Below are positions 1 through 10,100 of a stretch of 64,000 nt of DNA, one piece after another; the first letter of the stretch is position 1, and each line of letters begins with the position of its first letter. The notes beneath the pieces were generated by a model. The model ran no database searches and was not told the DNA's origin. It worked only from the letters and a program-made list of their open reading frames with translations. Source of the DNA: Boswellia sacra (Eukaryota; Streptophyta; Magnoliopsida; Sapindales; Burseraceae); the NCBI GenBank assembly GCA_013180625.2, contig SNVD02011141.1, positions 256,001 to 320,000 of the forward strand. Direction: 5' to 3'. The position numbers and the translations under genes are program-made.

Positions 1-3000
1 ACTGCAGTTCTTCAGTCAAAGATTGTCAATAGCAAATTAAAAGACATTGGTGGATGTTCTGATGCTTCACATCAAAAATACCAAGACCACGGTGCCCCTT
101 CACAATCCAAATCACAATCTGGAAAGCTACCTCGTAATGTTGATGAGATGGAGCCATTTGTTCGACAAAGAGAAAATAATGGCATTCATGAACTCTTAGA
201 GGTCAATGTTTCAGAGGGCAAGTATCAAACAATGGTAAGTATTTTGTTTATATTCCTCCACCTTTTTTTTTCCCTGCTTAATAGGTTGATGATGTATTAG
301 CTATAGTTTTGAGATGAAGAACTGGTGTTTCATGGTCAGTGATGGATGTGCAACTGTGTGGAATCTGGACTCTGCAAATACGCTGTTTTAAGTATTTTTA
401 TGTAGCTCGTCAGAAAAAGAAAAAGCTGTCGCACAGATATTCATGGAAGCTCTTTTTTGTTTTGTGGGGAAAAAATTATTTTCTTATCCTCTCCTCTTGT
501 GTGAACACTAGTAATTACTTTGGTGATTTAGATATTTGGAAGAATTTGGGCCTTATATCTTGTTGAAAGTGTAAGGTTGATTAGATTATATAAAGCTATC
601 ACTTGCAGCTCTGAAAGTCAGCTCTAAACTGATAATTATTTTATGTGTAACAATGTGTTATGTTATTATTATTATAACAACATAAGATGGCACCATTAAA
701 TGCTAGTTAAATTAAATGCTTTGTTACTTTTCCTGAGTCTCCTGTGCATCAAATAAAGGTGAAAAAACTTCATTGGTCCACCATGGTATAAAATACTCCA
801 AATAGCTGCTTTTGATTTTTGTGTCTAATATAATGCAGAAAACTTCTCACCTTCACAGAAAGGATGGTTCTAGTGTACGGCCTAAGAGTTCAATGCTTGA
901 AAAGGCTATTAGGGAGTTAGCAAAGATGGTTGCAGAATGTAAGTTTTACATTTTTGTTATATTTTTTTACATTTTTGTTATATTTCTATGTTTCATAGAT
1001 AATTATTTGTGGAAGTTCCTCTTAAATAATAATATAATAATAATAAAATCTTAAAATCTTTTCTTTGTGAATATCACAGCAAGGCCACCTGCAATGGAAA
1101 ACCAAGAAGCTGATACTTCATCCCAGGCAATTAAAAGGAGATTGCCGCGAGAAATAAAGCTGAAGCTTGCAAAAGTTGCTAGAATAGCGGTAATGCAGAA
1201 AAATGAATACAGTCTAACCATATGTAACTTGATTCTGAGCTCCAGAAAAATAATATTTGTTGTCATGCTTGTATTCTTCTCTTGTTGTGTTCTTTAAACT
1301 TCGGTGCCTGAAAAGAAACATAAATATGTTGTTTTAAAATTTTCAGCAGGCAAGCCAGGGTAAGATAACAAAAGAGTTAATCAACCGCTTAATGAGTATC
1401 GTTGGACACTTAATACAGCTCAGGACACTCAAGGTATCTCGGTTTGCTGACACACAATGATACAATTCTTTGTACCTGTTTTATCATTTACATTGCAGTA
1501 TAAGCTTTTGTCTATCTATGAAAATTATGTGTTTGTAAAGATTGGTAGAATTTTTGTCAATTCGCTTGCAAATGAAGTTGGTCTTCCATTTTTGGTTTCT
1601 CTGATGACCAGCTAAGCCTATTGCAATTTGATAACTATGGAATTGCATATTCCTTGGCTTTCATAATTGTTCTTTTATTATTTCACTATAAGTCAAATTG
1701 GGTTTTTTTTTTTTTGGCTTCCCACCCTCTCTCCCCTCCCCCCCTTCCTCTCTCTCTCTAATTATGTTATATTTGAACACGACTTAGGGTATGCTTGTTT
1801 GTTTGTGTTTTTTCTGCAGAGAAACTTAAAAATCATGATTAGTATGGGTTTGTCGGCAAAGCAGGAGAAAGATGATAGGTTTCAGCAGATAAAGAAGGAA
1901 GTTGTTGAGATGATAAAAGTGCGGGTCCCCTCTTTGGAGTCCAAGGTATGTTTTGGTCAAATCAATCTACTTTCTCCTCTTGGTTGGGATTTCTGGGCAC
2001 TGGCTTTTAGGTGATATGCTTTAATTGCTGGTGCATGTGAAGCTGTAAATTTGTAACAAATGATGCCAGATTTCTTCTTGTTTTTCATGCTCAACTTTGC
2101 AAGGCTTAATAGCTTAATAGCTCTGTGTGTGTGTGTGTGTGTGTTTTATTTTTTATTTTTTTAATATTTACCCCAAAGTACGCTGATCACACACAAATAC
2201 TCAAGACGTTTTTCCTCGCTGAGTATCATTTTCCTTTTATTACAGCAATTGTCTATCTATTTGTTCTGTTGTGATGATTGTGCTGTTTAATAAGTTCAAT
2301 CTTTTGTTCATTAACTTGTGATGCATCGTTAATTTTCAGGCATTTGAGCGACAAACTGGAGGTTCAGATGATTTTCAAGAAATTGGATCGGGAGAGAAAG
2401 GAGTCCTTAAAAGAAAATATAGCATGGATACTGTGCTGGAGGATAGGATTTGTGATCTCTATGATCTTTATGTTGATGTACTGCAGTGCTCTCTTTTGAA
2501 AAAGCTCTTTCTATTTTCTGGAAAAATTATTCCTTTCTGGTGGAGGTTCTTGTTTGTTAATTCTGGTATTTACTGTTTAATTGTTTTAGGGACTGGATGA
2601 AGATGCAGGTCCGCAAATTAGAAAGCTATACGTGGAGGTTGTTCACTTCGCCTCGTTCACTTCGCCTTATTTTTGTTCAATTACTCATTTAGTTTTGTGA
2701 TAACCAATTTGCTGCTTCTGATGTATCTAGTATGACAATATTGTTTAAGCTTGCATAAGATATCAATAAAACTGCCCAAATCATCTTTGATCGTTTTCTT
2801 TGATTGCTTTATATTCATTTTCTTGAATTTTTCTATCCTTAAAAGTATTTGTTGTTCTTGAATTTCTTGTTTATATTTTCGTATATATTATTTTTGCAAG
2901 TTGATTTATTTACAATTCCATAATTGTTTTTACTGAATCACTCTTGAGCTTTTATCATTTTTGTATATGACAATATAGATTCATTTTTTGTGGTGCAGCT

Positions 3001-6000
3001 AGCACAGTTGTGGCCAAATGGTTGTATGGACAACCATGGGATTAAACGTGCAATTTGTAGAGCAAAGGAAAGAAGAAGGGAACTGTACAGTAGGCATAAG
3101 GTATGTAACCCCTTGCTTACCTTGCATTTTTCATATATATACACTAATTGACGTAGGACGTATTAGATTATAAATTAAGGATTTTAATTTTGATTTTAGG
3201 GATTTTGACTTTCTAAATTGGGAGTAATCCTAATTTGAGGCATTTTCCTAAATTAATAGTTTACTATTTTATTTATGATTTAATTTTGGTATTTTCTGGT
3301 CAAACTAGGATTATGATTCTATTTCCTAATAGGATTTTATTTCCTAGTAGAACTATACTTTAAGGTCCTATAAATAGGAACCTTTAGTTATGTTATTTTC
3401 AGACTTGGTTGTTATTGGTTTTTTGATCTTTTAGTAAAAAGATTATTTCTCCCTCAATTTTCACTCTACTTCTTTCCTAAATTTCTTCTATTATTTCTCC
3501 CCTTTCCTCTGTCTACATCTCCCTCCTTTTCTTTTAATTTGAGAAACCCCGTTCCTCATCAATTGGTATCAGAGCGTGGTTTTGATCCCCTCTTGTACTA
3601 TTTATTCTTTAGATTTTTGTTCAACCTATAAACCCTAAATCTCCCACCACCATTTACTTACTTTACCCCAATTTCATCTTCCACCAACCCTTCAATTCAA
3701 AGAAAAAAAAAAGAAACTGTTCACCGGAGTTACTGTTCATCGGAGTTATTGTTCAGTGCGACCATCATCTTACTCTTCTTGTCGATATCTACAATGTGTC
3801 CTTCATTACAAAATTCGATACTCTTAATGATACAAGCCTCAGAAAATAGGACGAACATTAGGCTTGATGCTTTAGAAAATAAGGTGGCAGAATTATTAAC
3901 AACTTTAAAAGCCTTACAAGCTTCTGTTCTCATAAAACAAGACCCTAACTTAGAGTCATCTACCAAACATAAGAATCAAGGGATTTTGGGTGCAACTCCT
4001 AAGAATCATAAGGATGAGTGTGATGATTTTAGTGGAGATGATGAAGCAAGTGATATTAATCTTGTAGATGAGTATGAAACTAACAGTCTTATCGAAGTCA
4101 AAGGCGAAACAAATTTGAAGAATGGTGTAGAGCCTACATGTGAAGTTGAATCCATATGTGAAGAAGAATCTCATGAAATCATTCAAGAAATTGATTTCAT
4201 AGATTGTGAGTCATATTTGGGTTCACCTACTTTTATTATTGGGTCAACGGTAAAGTCTTCCATGGTGATATTTGTTTCTCTACCAATATCGAAGGCCGCT
4301 AAAGCATCAATAATTTTTCTATTATGTGTGCTTCCAATATTGGATTGTCATAACATGAAGATGTGGATTAATGACTTTTCAATGATCGTGCAAGGCAAGA
4401 CGTGACGTTTTCTTGTGTATTGGCAATTTCCTCCTTGACAACTCGCCAGGAGTCGAGTTCTTTCAAGAGGGAGAGAATTGATGTAGGACGTATTAGATTA
4501 TAAATTAGGGATTTTAATTTTGATTTTAGGGATTTTAATAAATTATGGATTTTGACTATTATTAGGGATTTTGACTTCCTAAATTGGAAGTAATCCTAAT
4601 TTGAGTCATTTTCCTAAATTAATAGTTTACTATTTTATTTAGAATTTAATTTTGGTATGTTTTAGTTAAACTAGGATTATGATTCTATTTCCTAATAGGA
4701 TTTTATTTTCTAGTAGAACTATACTTTAAGGTCCTATAAATAGGAACCTTTAGTTATGTTATTTTCAGACTTGGTTGTTATTGGTTTTTTGATCTTTTAG
4801 TAAAAAGATTATTTCTCCCTCAATTTTCACTATACTTCTTCCTCAAATTTCTTCTATTATTTCTCCCATTTCCTCTGTCTACATCTCTCTCCCTTTCTGT
4901 TAACTTGAGGAACCCCGTTCCTCATCACTAATGCATCCTTCTTTTGCTTTAATATTTAAGGTGGAGATACATGTTTTAGGGAGAGTATGTAATATTTCTT
5001 GGACTTTGTTGGATATTAAGAGTTGGAACCTACGAATCATGGCTGATTAGTTGTATCTAATTTGGATTTTGGCTTTATAATTGCCTGAAAAAAATAGATA
5101 TGCTTTGACTAGTGGTAACATGACTTGACATGAGAATCTGTTTCATTTAATAATAACCAAAGTTTCAAGCACTGGACATGGCTGTTTGCATGCTGGGAGG
5201 AGGTGGTGAGCAAGAAAGTGTAAGGAGGCATTTCTTTGATTCTAATATGACCCAAGTAGTTAGACATGTTTCCTTCAGTGTTATAATTAGAACATAGAAG
5301 AAATAAGTGATACCACAAAAGGTTCTGTCATAAGTGCAGTAAAAGCCAAAGATTAGAACTAAGCATATTAGAAGGAGCAGTGGTATTGTAATCCCTTCAA
5401 CAAGTATTACTAAGGTTCTTTAGATTTTAGATGAACGAAATTGAGTGGGACTGTGGTGACAGGTGTCGTGTTAGCTCAGTTTTATTCAGTGTGATGGATA
5501 GAAAATAATTTATGAACCATGAGTCCTTTATTATCAATTTCCTGTATATGACCTAGTGTTTCATGGGATGGCAAACTATAGTTGCGGAGGTTTTTGCTTT
5601 CATTTTTTTGAAAAGCCCATTCTCTTTTAGTTTTTCATTGTAGTTGTTTTGATATAGATTGATGTCTCATTTATATCTCTGTTTGTGCAATTTGTTGCAA
5701 GGATCAGGAGAAAGTCATCAAGAGGAAAAAGATGTTGGCACCAAAAGCAGAGGAGCCTGTTCGAGTTGAGACTAGTTCAATTGCTCAGCCACAGTATACA
5801 CGAGAACGGTTGGCTGCTGATTCAGGTAGTCTTATTTTAGCTTCAGCTGTGAAGCCAATTTCCAATACGACAACTACCGCAATGAGGATATCCAGTCCCT
5901 CAGCAAATGGTCCTAGCGTGGACTGGCCAAAACAAGAGAAGTTGAAGGGCAGTTCAAGCACCTCTGTGGATGAAGCGAAGATGGCAGACGGTATGATAAC

Positions 6001-6187
6001 AAAGAAAAAGGCAAAGAGAAAACCAGATCAGGAGATGGATGGCTCTCATTTCCCTCCAGCGAAGTCACTGGCCCAAGCGAATGAGGAAAGACACAAGTCA
6101 GTTAAGCAGCAGTCCGCAAGTCTTCCCCAAAATCCAAACCTTCAGGCAAATGCTCCTAGTTTCAACAATCAAGCTGACATAGTTTAG
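1..6187 (+). CDS. UBN: Ubinuclein (UBN1/UBN2-like), 3' part, 9 exons visible
   Basis: Ubinuclein is a subunit of the HIRA complex, which deposits histone H3.3 on nuclear chromatin independently of replication. The gene enters from the left edge, so its start and the N-terminal HPC2/HUN region are outside the window. Exons read from splice sites and frame: 1-234, 839-938, 1080-1189, 1347-1433, 1820-1945, 2340-2477, 2590-2637, 2999-3100, 5702-6187 (1431 nt, 476 aa plus stop). The stretch from about 870 to 2400 matches the ubinuclein middle domain: MLEKAIRELAKMV, then a basic LPREIKLKLAKVARIA helix, a KELINRLMSIVGHLIQL helix and RVPSLESK. Next come an LYDLYVDG segment and LAQLWPNGCMDNHGIK. The last exon is basic (VIKRKKML) and then Ser/Thr-rich and low in complexity, as in plant ubinucleins. 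The last intron (3101-5701) holds an LTR element. Family assignment is firm; which paralogue is not. Confidence 0.88.
3149..3561 (+). repeat. 5' LTR of the intronic element
   Basis: Direct repeat of 4479-4927. It starts TGACGTAGGACG and ends CCTCATCA. A TATA-like CTATAAATAGGAACC lies at about 3369, consistent with an LTR promoter. Confidence 0.88.
3564..3575 (+). other. Primer-binding site
   Basis: TGGTATCAGAGC lies two bases after the end of the 5' LTR. This 12-mer is complementary to the 3' end of plant initiator Met-tRNA and is the usual primer site of many plant LTR retrotransposons. Confidence 0.88.
3749..4405 (+). CDS. Internal ORF of the non-autonomous LTR element, 218 aa, unknown function
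   Basis: The ORF is uninterrupted and lies between the primer-binding site and the polypurine tract. The N-terminus is hydrophobic. A leucine-rich, coiled-coil-like stretch follows (RLDALENKVAELLTTLKAL, about residues 34-52), then a long acidic section, then a second hydrophobic section near the C-terminus. I see no zinc knuckle, protease, integrase or reverse transcriptase motif. It could be a decayed gag-like leader protein or captured host sequence. That it stays open for 218 codons despite LTR divergence is the only hint of function. Expression is not shown by the sequence. Confidence 0.35.
   Translation: MFSATIILLFLSISTMCPSLQNSILLMIQASENRTNIRLDALENKVAELLTTLKALQASVLIKQDPNLESSTKHKNQGILGATPKNHKDECDDFSGDDEASDINLVDEYETNSLIEVKGETNLKNGVEPTCEVESICEEESHEIIQEIDFIDCESYLGSPTFIIGSTVKSSMVIFVSLPISKAAKASIIFLLCVLPILDCHNMKMWINDFSMIVQGKT
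4479..4927 (+). repeat. 3' LTR of the intronic element
   Basis: It starts TGATGTAGGACG and ends CTCATCA. It matches 3149-3561 except for scattered substitutions and an extra block of about 30 bp near 4535-4570 containing another GGATTTTGACT motif. Confidence 0.88.
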
Positions 6188-7147
6188 GAAGTTCACATCA
6201 TAAAAGTGCCTGTTTAACAGTCTTTTTCTTTCTTTCTTCGACCAGTTTCATTCATTCTGACCAACTGACTGTGCCATATCATTTACCATTTTTGTAATTA
6301 ATTGTGTCGCATGGCACCATCTTGATTAGAGTTTTATAGTTAATAGGAGAAATCAGAAAGCTTTTAGTCTTGTGCAAGTTATCATGGCTTCAAGTCAAAA
6401 CTTTCTCGTCTCCCCATCATTTTATGGTCATTAATCCGTGTTTGCGTCTAGCTGATTGTAGAGACATGAATCCAGTCTAACTGATTGTAGAGATCTGAAC
6501 CCAGTACGAAATGTCACAATTTTGTCCAAAGATTTGCTAGAGTTGTTTTAGTACAGCTCTAGTTCTGTAAATCATAAATAGTAATAATGGACGAAGTTGA
6601 CAAACAGAGCTAGTGATTGGCAAACGCAAATGAATAGAATATGAAAGTAGTTATTATATTTTCTTAATTTGAAAATAGTTTTGAAAATATATTATATATT
6701 TGAAAGTTTTCTGATTTTTGTTATATCATAAGTTGAAATTTTTTTTATATATTTGTTTACAAAATTGTAATTGGTGTTAAGATTGTATTTTTTAAAATTA
6801 ATTTCAAATAAAAAAAGTCCCAATTTCAAATTTAAAAAAAGTGCAGCAAACGACACGTCGGTTATAAGAACTATTTGGCGGGGGTCGGAGGTTTTAAAAT
6901 CGGGCGACAATAAGATCAAACTCCATCATAGTATGATGCACCTCAGCTACATCTTATAAAGCTGTGAAGTCTAAACCCTTCCCGCGTTTTGTATGCTCCC
7001 AAAATTCCCTCCTCTGAAAACCTAACTTAACTCTCATCATTTCATTTTCTCTCAAAATTTACACTCAACAGGGACATATGAATCCACCAATGCGTATATA
7101 AAATAAATAATTAATTGAATTGATGAACTAACAGTAATACATTGAAG
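6188..7147. other. UBN 3' flank and MEI1 5' flank
   Basis: The first few hundred bases after the UBN stop are AT-rich and probably hold its 3' UTR; I see no strong canonical polyadenylation signal. Near 6420-6520 a short phrase (CTGATTGTAGAGA) occurs twice. A TATA-like TTATAAAG at about 6953 and a pyrimidine-rich stretch at about 7000-7060 precede the MEI1 start, suggesting a compact MEI1 promoter. No additional gene is supported. Confidence 0.45.
7078..7101 (+). promoter_or_regulatory. Upstream ORF before MEI1 (7 codons)
   Basis: An ATG at 7078 opens a frame of seven codons ending with TAA at 7101. A minimal ATG-AAC-TAA follows at 7122-7130, and the MEI1 start is at 7148. If the transcript starts upstream of 7078 these could reduce MEI1 translation; the transcription start is not known. 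Confidence 0.35.
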
Positions 7148-10100
7148 ATGATGAAAGCAAAGCCGTTCAAGGGAGCGAATGTATTCATGTCGCGCAACCT
7201 GGTGGCGCCGGAGGTCTTCGACGCGCTTCTCGACGCGCTCAAGCTCAACGGAGCCGAGATCTTTCTCTGCTGCGACCCTTCCCGCAGTGGTCCCAACGAT
7301 TTCCACGTCATCTCCTCTCTCGATCACGTACTCAGCTCCCGCCTTTTCCACTACTTCGTTTCACTTCAGTTTCGCGGTCGAACTTATCTTTTTACTTTGA
7401 CTTTTGGCAGGAGAAGTTTGAGGATCTTAGAGGCAAGGGTTGCAATTTGTTAGGTATGGATTTTGAGTTTAGCCATTATTGTATAAGTAGTTTCGTAGTT
7501 AGGTATTAGATGTTCATTTCTTGATTTTTAGTTTGTAATATAATTTTTTTTCATAAATATTTTGTTTTAACTAACTATGAAATTGACCTCACTTTCGTTA
7601 TGGTATATAGAATTTTGGCAAATAAAAGGCTCTTGATTGAAATTTAAGGTTCTTACTACATCACAAGATCAGTAACATTGTGGGCAATTTTCTTTGGTAA
7701 CTTTAATGCATCGTATATTCAATTGTTTTATTGAAGTCAACTTGTAATGTCCTTTCATTGTGGATTTGATATTCAATCTTAGTAATCTGTGATGTCACAG
7801 CTTTTTTTTTAATTAATTAATTAATAATCATTATTATTTTTTTAAAGTTGTTTTCATAAGTTACTAGGATTGTATGATATTACTAGTTAGAATGCAACAA
7901 TATAAGTTTGATGTTCTACAATGTATGTGTGAGTTTGATGTTATATGTTGCAAGAAAAAAAAAGGTGTTGTGCATTATCATTTCTGGAATTTAAATCCAA
8001 CTATCATAGTAAATTCCAAAGTTCAATTCTATTTTAACAGCTTATTTGGAGGAGCATTCTCGTGTATTTTGCATGCTCATGTGTATTATTTCATCAGAGA
8101 GGTGTTGGGCATTTTAATATTTTATTCTTTTGGCTTGGAATTTAATAGGTATGCATTCTTTTGCAGGTCCTCAATGTGTGCTTTCCTGTGCAAAAGAAAA
8201 TAGAGCGCTTCCTAATCAAGGGTACACTTGTTGCCTTGCTATGGATGGTGTCAAAGTACTTGCCTCTGGTTTTGATATGGATGAAAAGGTATTGTGTTTT
8301 TTTTTTTTTTTAACATATACCTGTGATGATTTTGGCCAAATGCTATGCCCTTTCTTGTTCATTGTTCACTATAAGAGTTCTTAAGCCTTGTTATGATTGC
8401 TATGTCAAGAATTTGCTGTGCGTAATTGGTGTGCAGTCATTGTAAGGATACTGTCTCTACTGTTAGGATTAGAAATATGCTTGCAGTTCTTGTAAGGTTA
8501 CATCTTACACTTTTAAGAGCTATGCATTTTCTGGAGCTGTGCATGGCCTTGTTTGGCTGCTTTTGGGGCTTTAAAAACAACAGTTTTTTTTTTCTTTTTT
8601 GTTTTTGTTTTTTTTTTCCCTGATCGTTGACAATTACTTTCCTATTTATGTTTTTGGCTTCTTACCCACTTGCATGGCCAAGAAAAGAGCAAAGTGATTT
8701 TATCATGTATACAGAAGTGAATATAATTTCTTCTTAAAATGATAATTAGCTTGAAATCATGCTGCTCGAATGGTTCAAAAATGACTTATATTATCTTTCT
8801 TACTTGCTCAGTTTCTTACTATAACATTGTGTGCTTTGAAGTTCATGAACTCTTTTATTGTCATCAGCTCTTTCTCTTTACATCTTCCATGCTGTAATTT
8901 TTTGAGCTGCATTCTGCTATTTATAACAACACATATGCGGACACATTTGATTCTCAAGTACTTTTATTGTGTTGCAGGTTAAGATAGAAAAGTTGGTCAC
9001 AGCAATGGGGGGAGTGCTGCAGACTAAAGCTTCATTGGATGTTAGCTTTGTCATTGTGAAGAATGTTTTGGCTGCAAAGTACAAGGTCTAGTACCCAAAT
9101 ACTCTGTGTGTTTGTGTTTGGTTATTTATTTATTTTTTTTTATATATATTTATTTTTTTAAGTAGCATTCTTACAAATGAGCTTTTATCTCTCTCACAGT
9201 CTCTTCTGTCTGCATCTGATGTTTTCTATGCATTTGCCATGTCTTTTGGTGCCATAGGTGGAAAATGAACACCATTCAACATTGAGTACGAATATACATG
9301 CTGTTGTTTTTGCTATGAGAATATAATCCTTTATTATATCTTTGTAAGAAATCTCATTTCCCTGGCTAATGAACCCTATAAAAGGTCAAGGTCATTATTT
9401 GGTACTGGTCTTGGTAAAGCAGCATCCTCGCAATGGGTTATCTGGTTAAAGGTATCAACAATAAGTTTTTTTCCCATGAAAGAAGCTGCTGTTAAGGCTA
9501 AAACCTACTCCAGTAATTGGCTAGACTTTTTACCATTGTGCCACATAATGGATCTTACTAATCAGCTGTGTAATTGACATTGCGATATTGCTAGTGTGAT
9601 GGTCGGAAGGCTTTTCCCTATAGTATTATATACATATAGTTCCAATATGACTAACTGTTTGAGTATGTAAAAGATGTCATGAAATATCCATGAAGAAATA
9701 AGAAAATTTGGAGATATATTGTGAACTGAGGGAGCAAACCATGGAGGTAGAATATTCAATTGCATGGACTTGAATCTTACTAATAATGAATTGCATACAT
9801 ATGCCTTTGGACCTAATGGACTTGGTTTTCATTTGTGAGACTCTAATTGTAGCCCTTTGTTTTCCAGATTTTCTATGTGAATTAATTCTTTGCCACTACT
9901 CCTATCTTTTCAAGTTGGTGGAAGCATTATTTTATTTTTGTCTTAATAGATCAGTATTCTTCATTCAGATGGTATACTATTTTGTGTGTATTGGATTGGT
10001 GATCACCTAGTATTTAGTTTGTTGACCTGTTAGCCAAGGACCTTCTGTTTGAATTTTTCTGTAGTAAGTTTGCTAATCATTTGTTCTGTCTCTTCTGTAC

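Larger units (their letters stand above)
3149..4927 (+). mobile_element. Complete non-autonomous LTR retrotransposon in the last UBN intron
   Basis: The element is 1779 bp, in the same orientation as the host gene. Two direct repeats beginning TG and ending CA (3149-3561 and 4479-4927) flank an internal region with a methionine-tRNA-type primer-binding site just after the 5' LTR and a purine-rich tract (AAGAGGGAGAGAA, about 4465-4477) just before the 3' LTR. The host sequence CTAAT occurs directly on both sides (3144-3148 and 4928-4932), a perfect 5-bp target-site duplication. No gag, protease, integrase or reverse transcriptase is present; only a 218-codon ORF of unknown function lies inside. 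The LTRs differ at a number of bases and the 3' copy carries about 30 extra bp, so insertion is not recent. It resembles other non-autonomous plant LTR elements in organisation; the superfamily is not determined. Confidence 0.9.

Noticed and set aside
7052..7351. 99-codon antisense ORF over MEI1 exon 1
   Set aside because: It is a shadow frame of the GC-richer first exon and lacks any recognisable domain.
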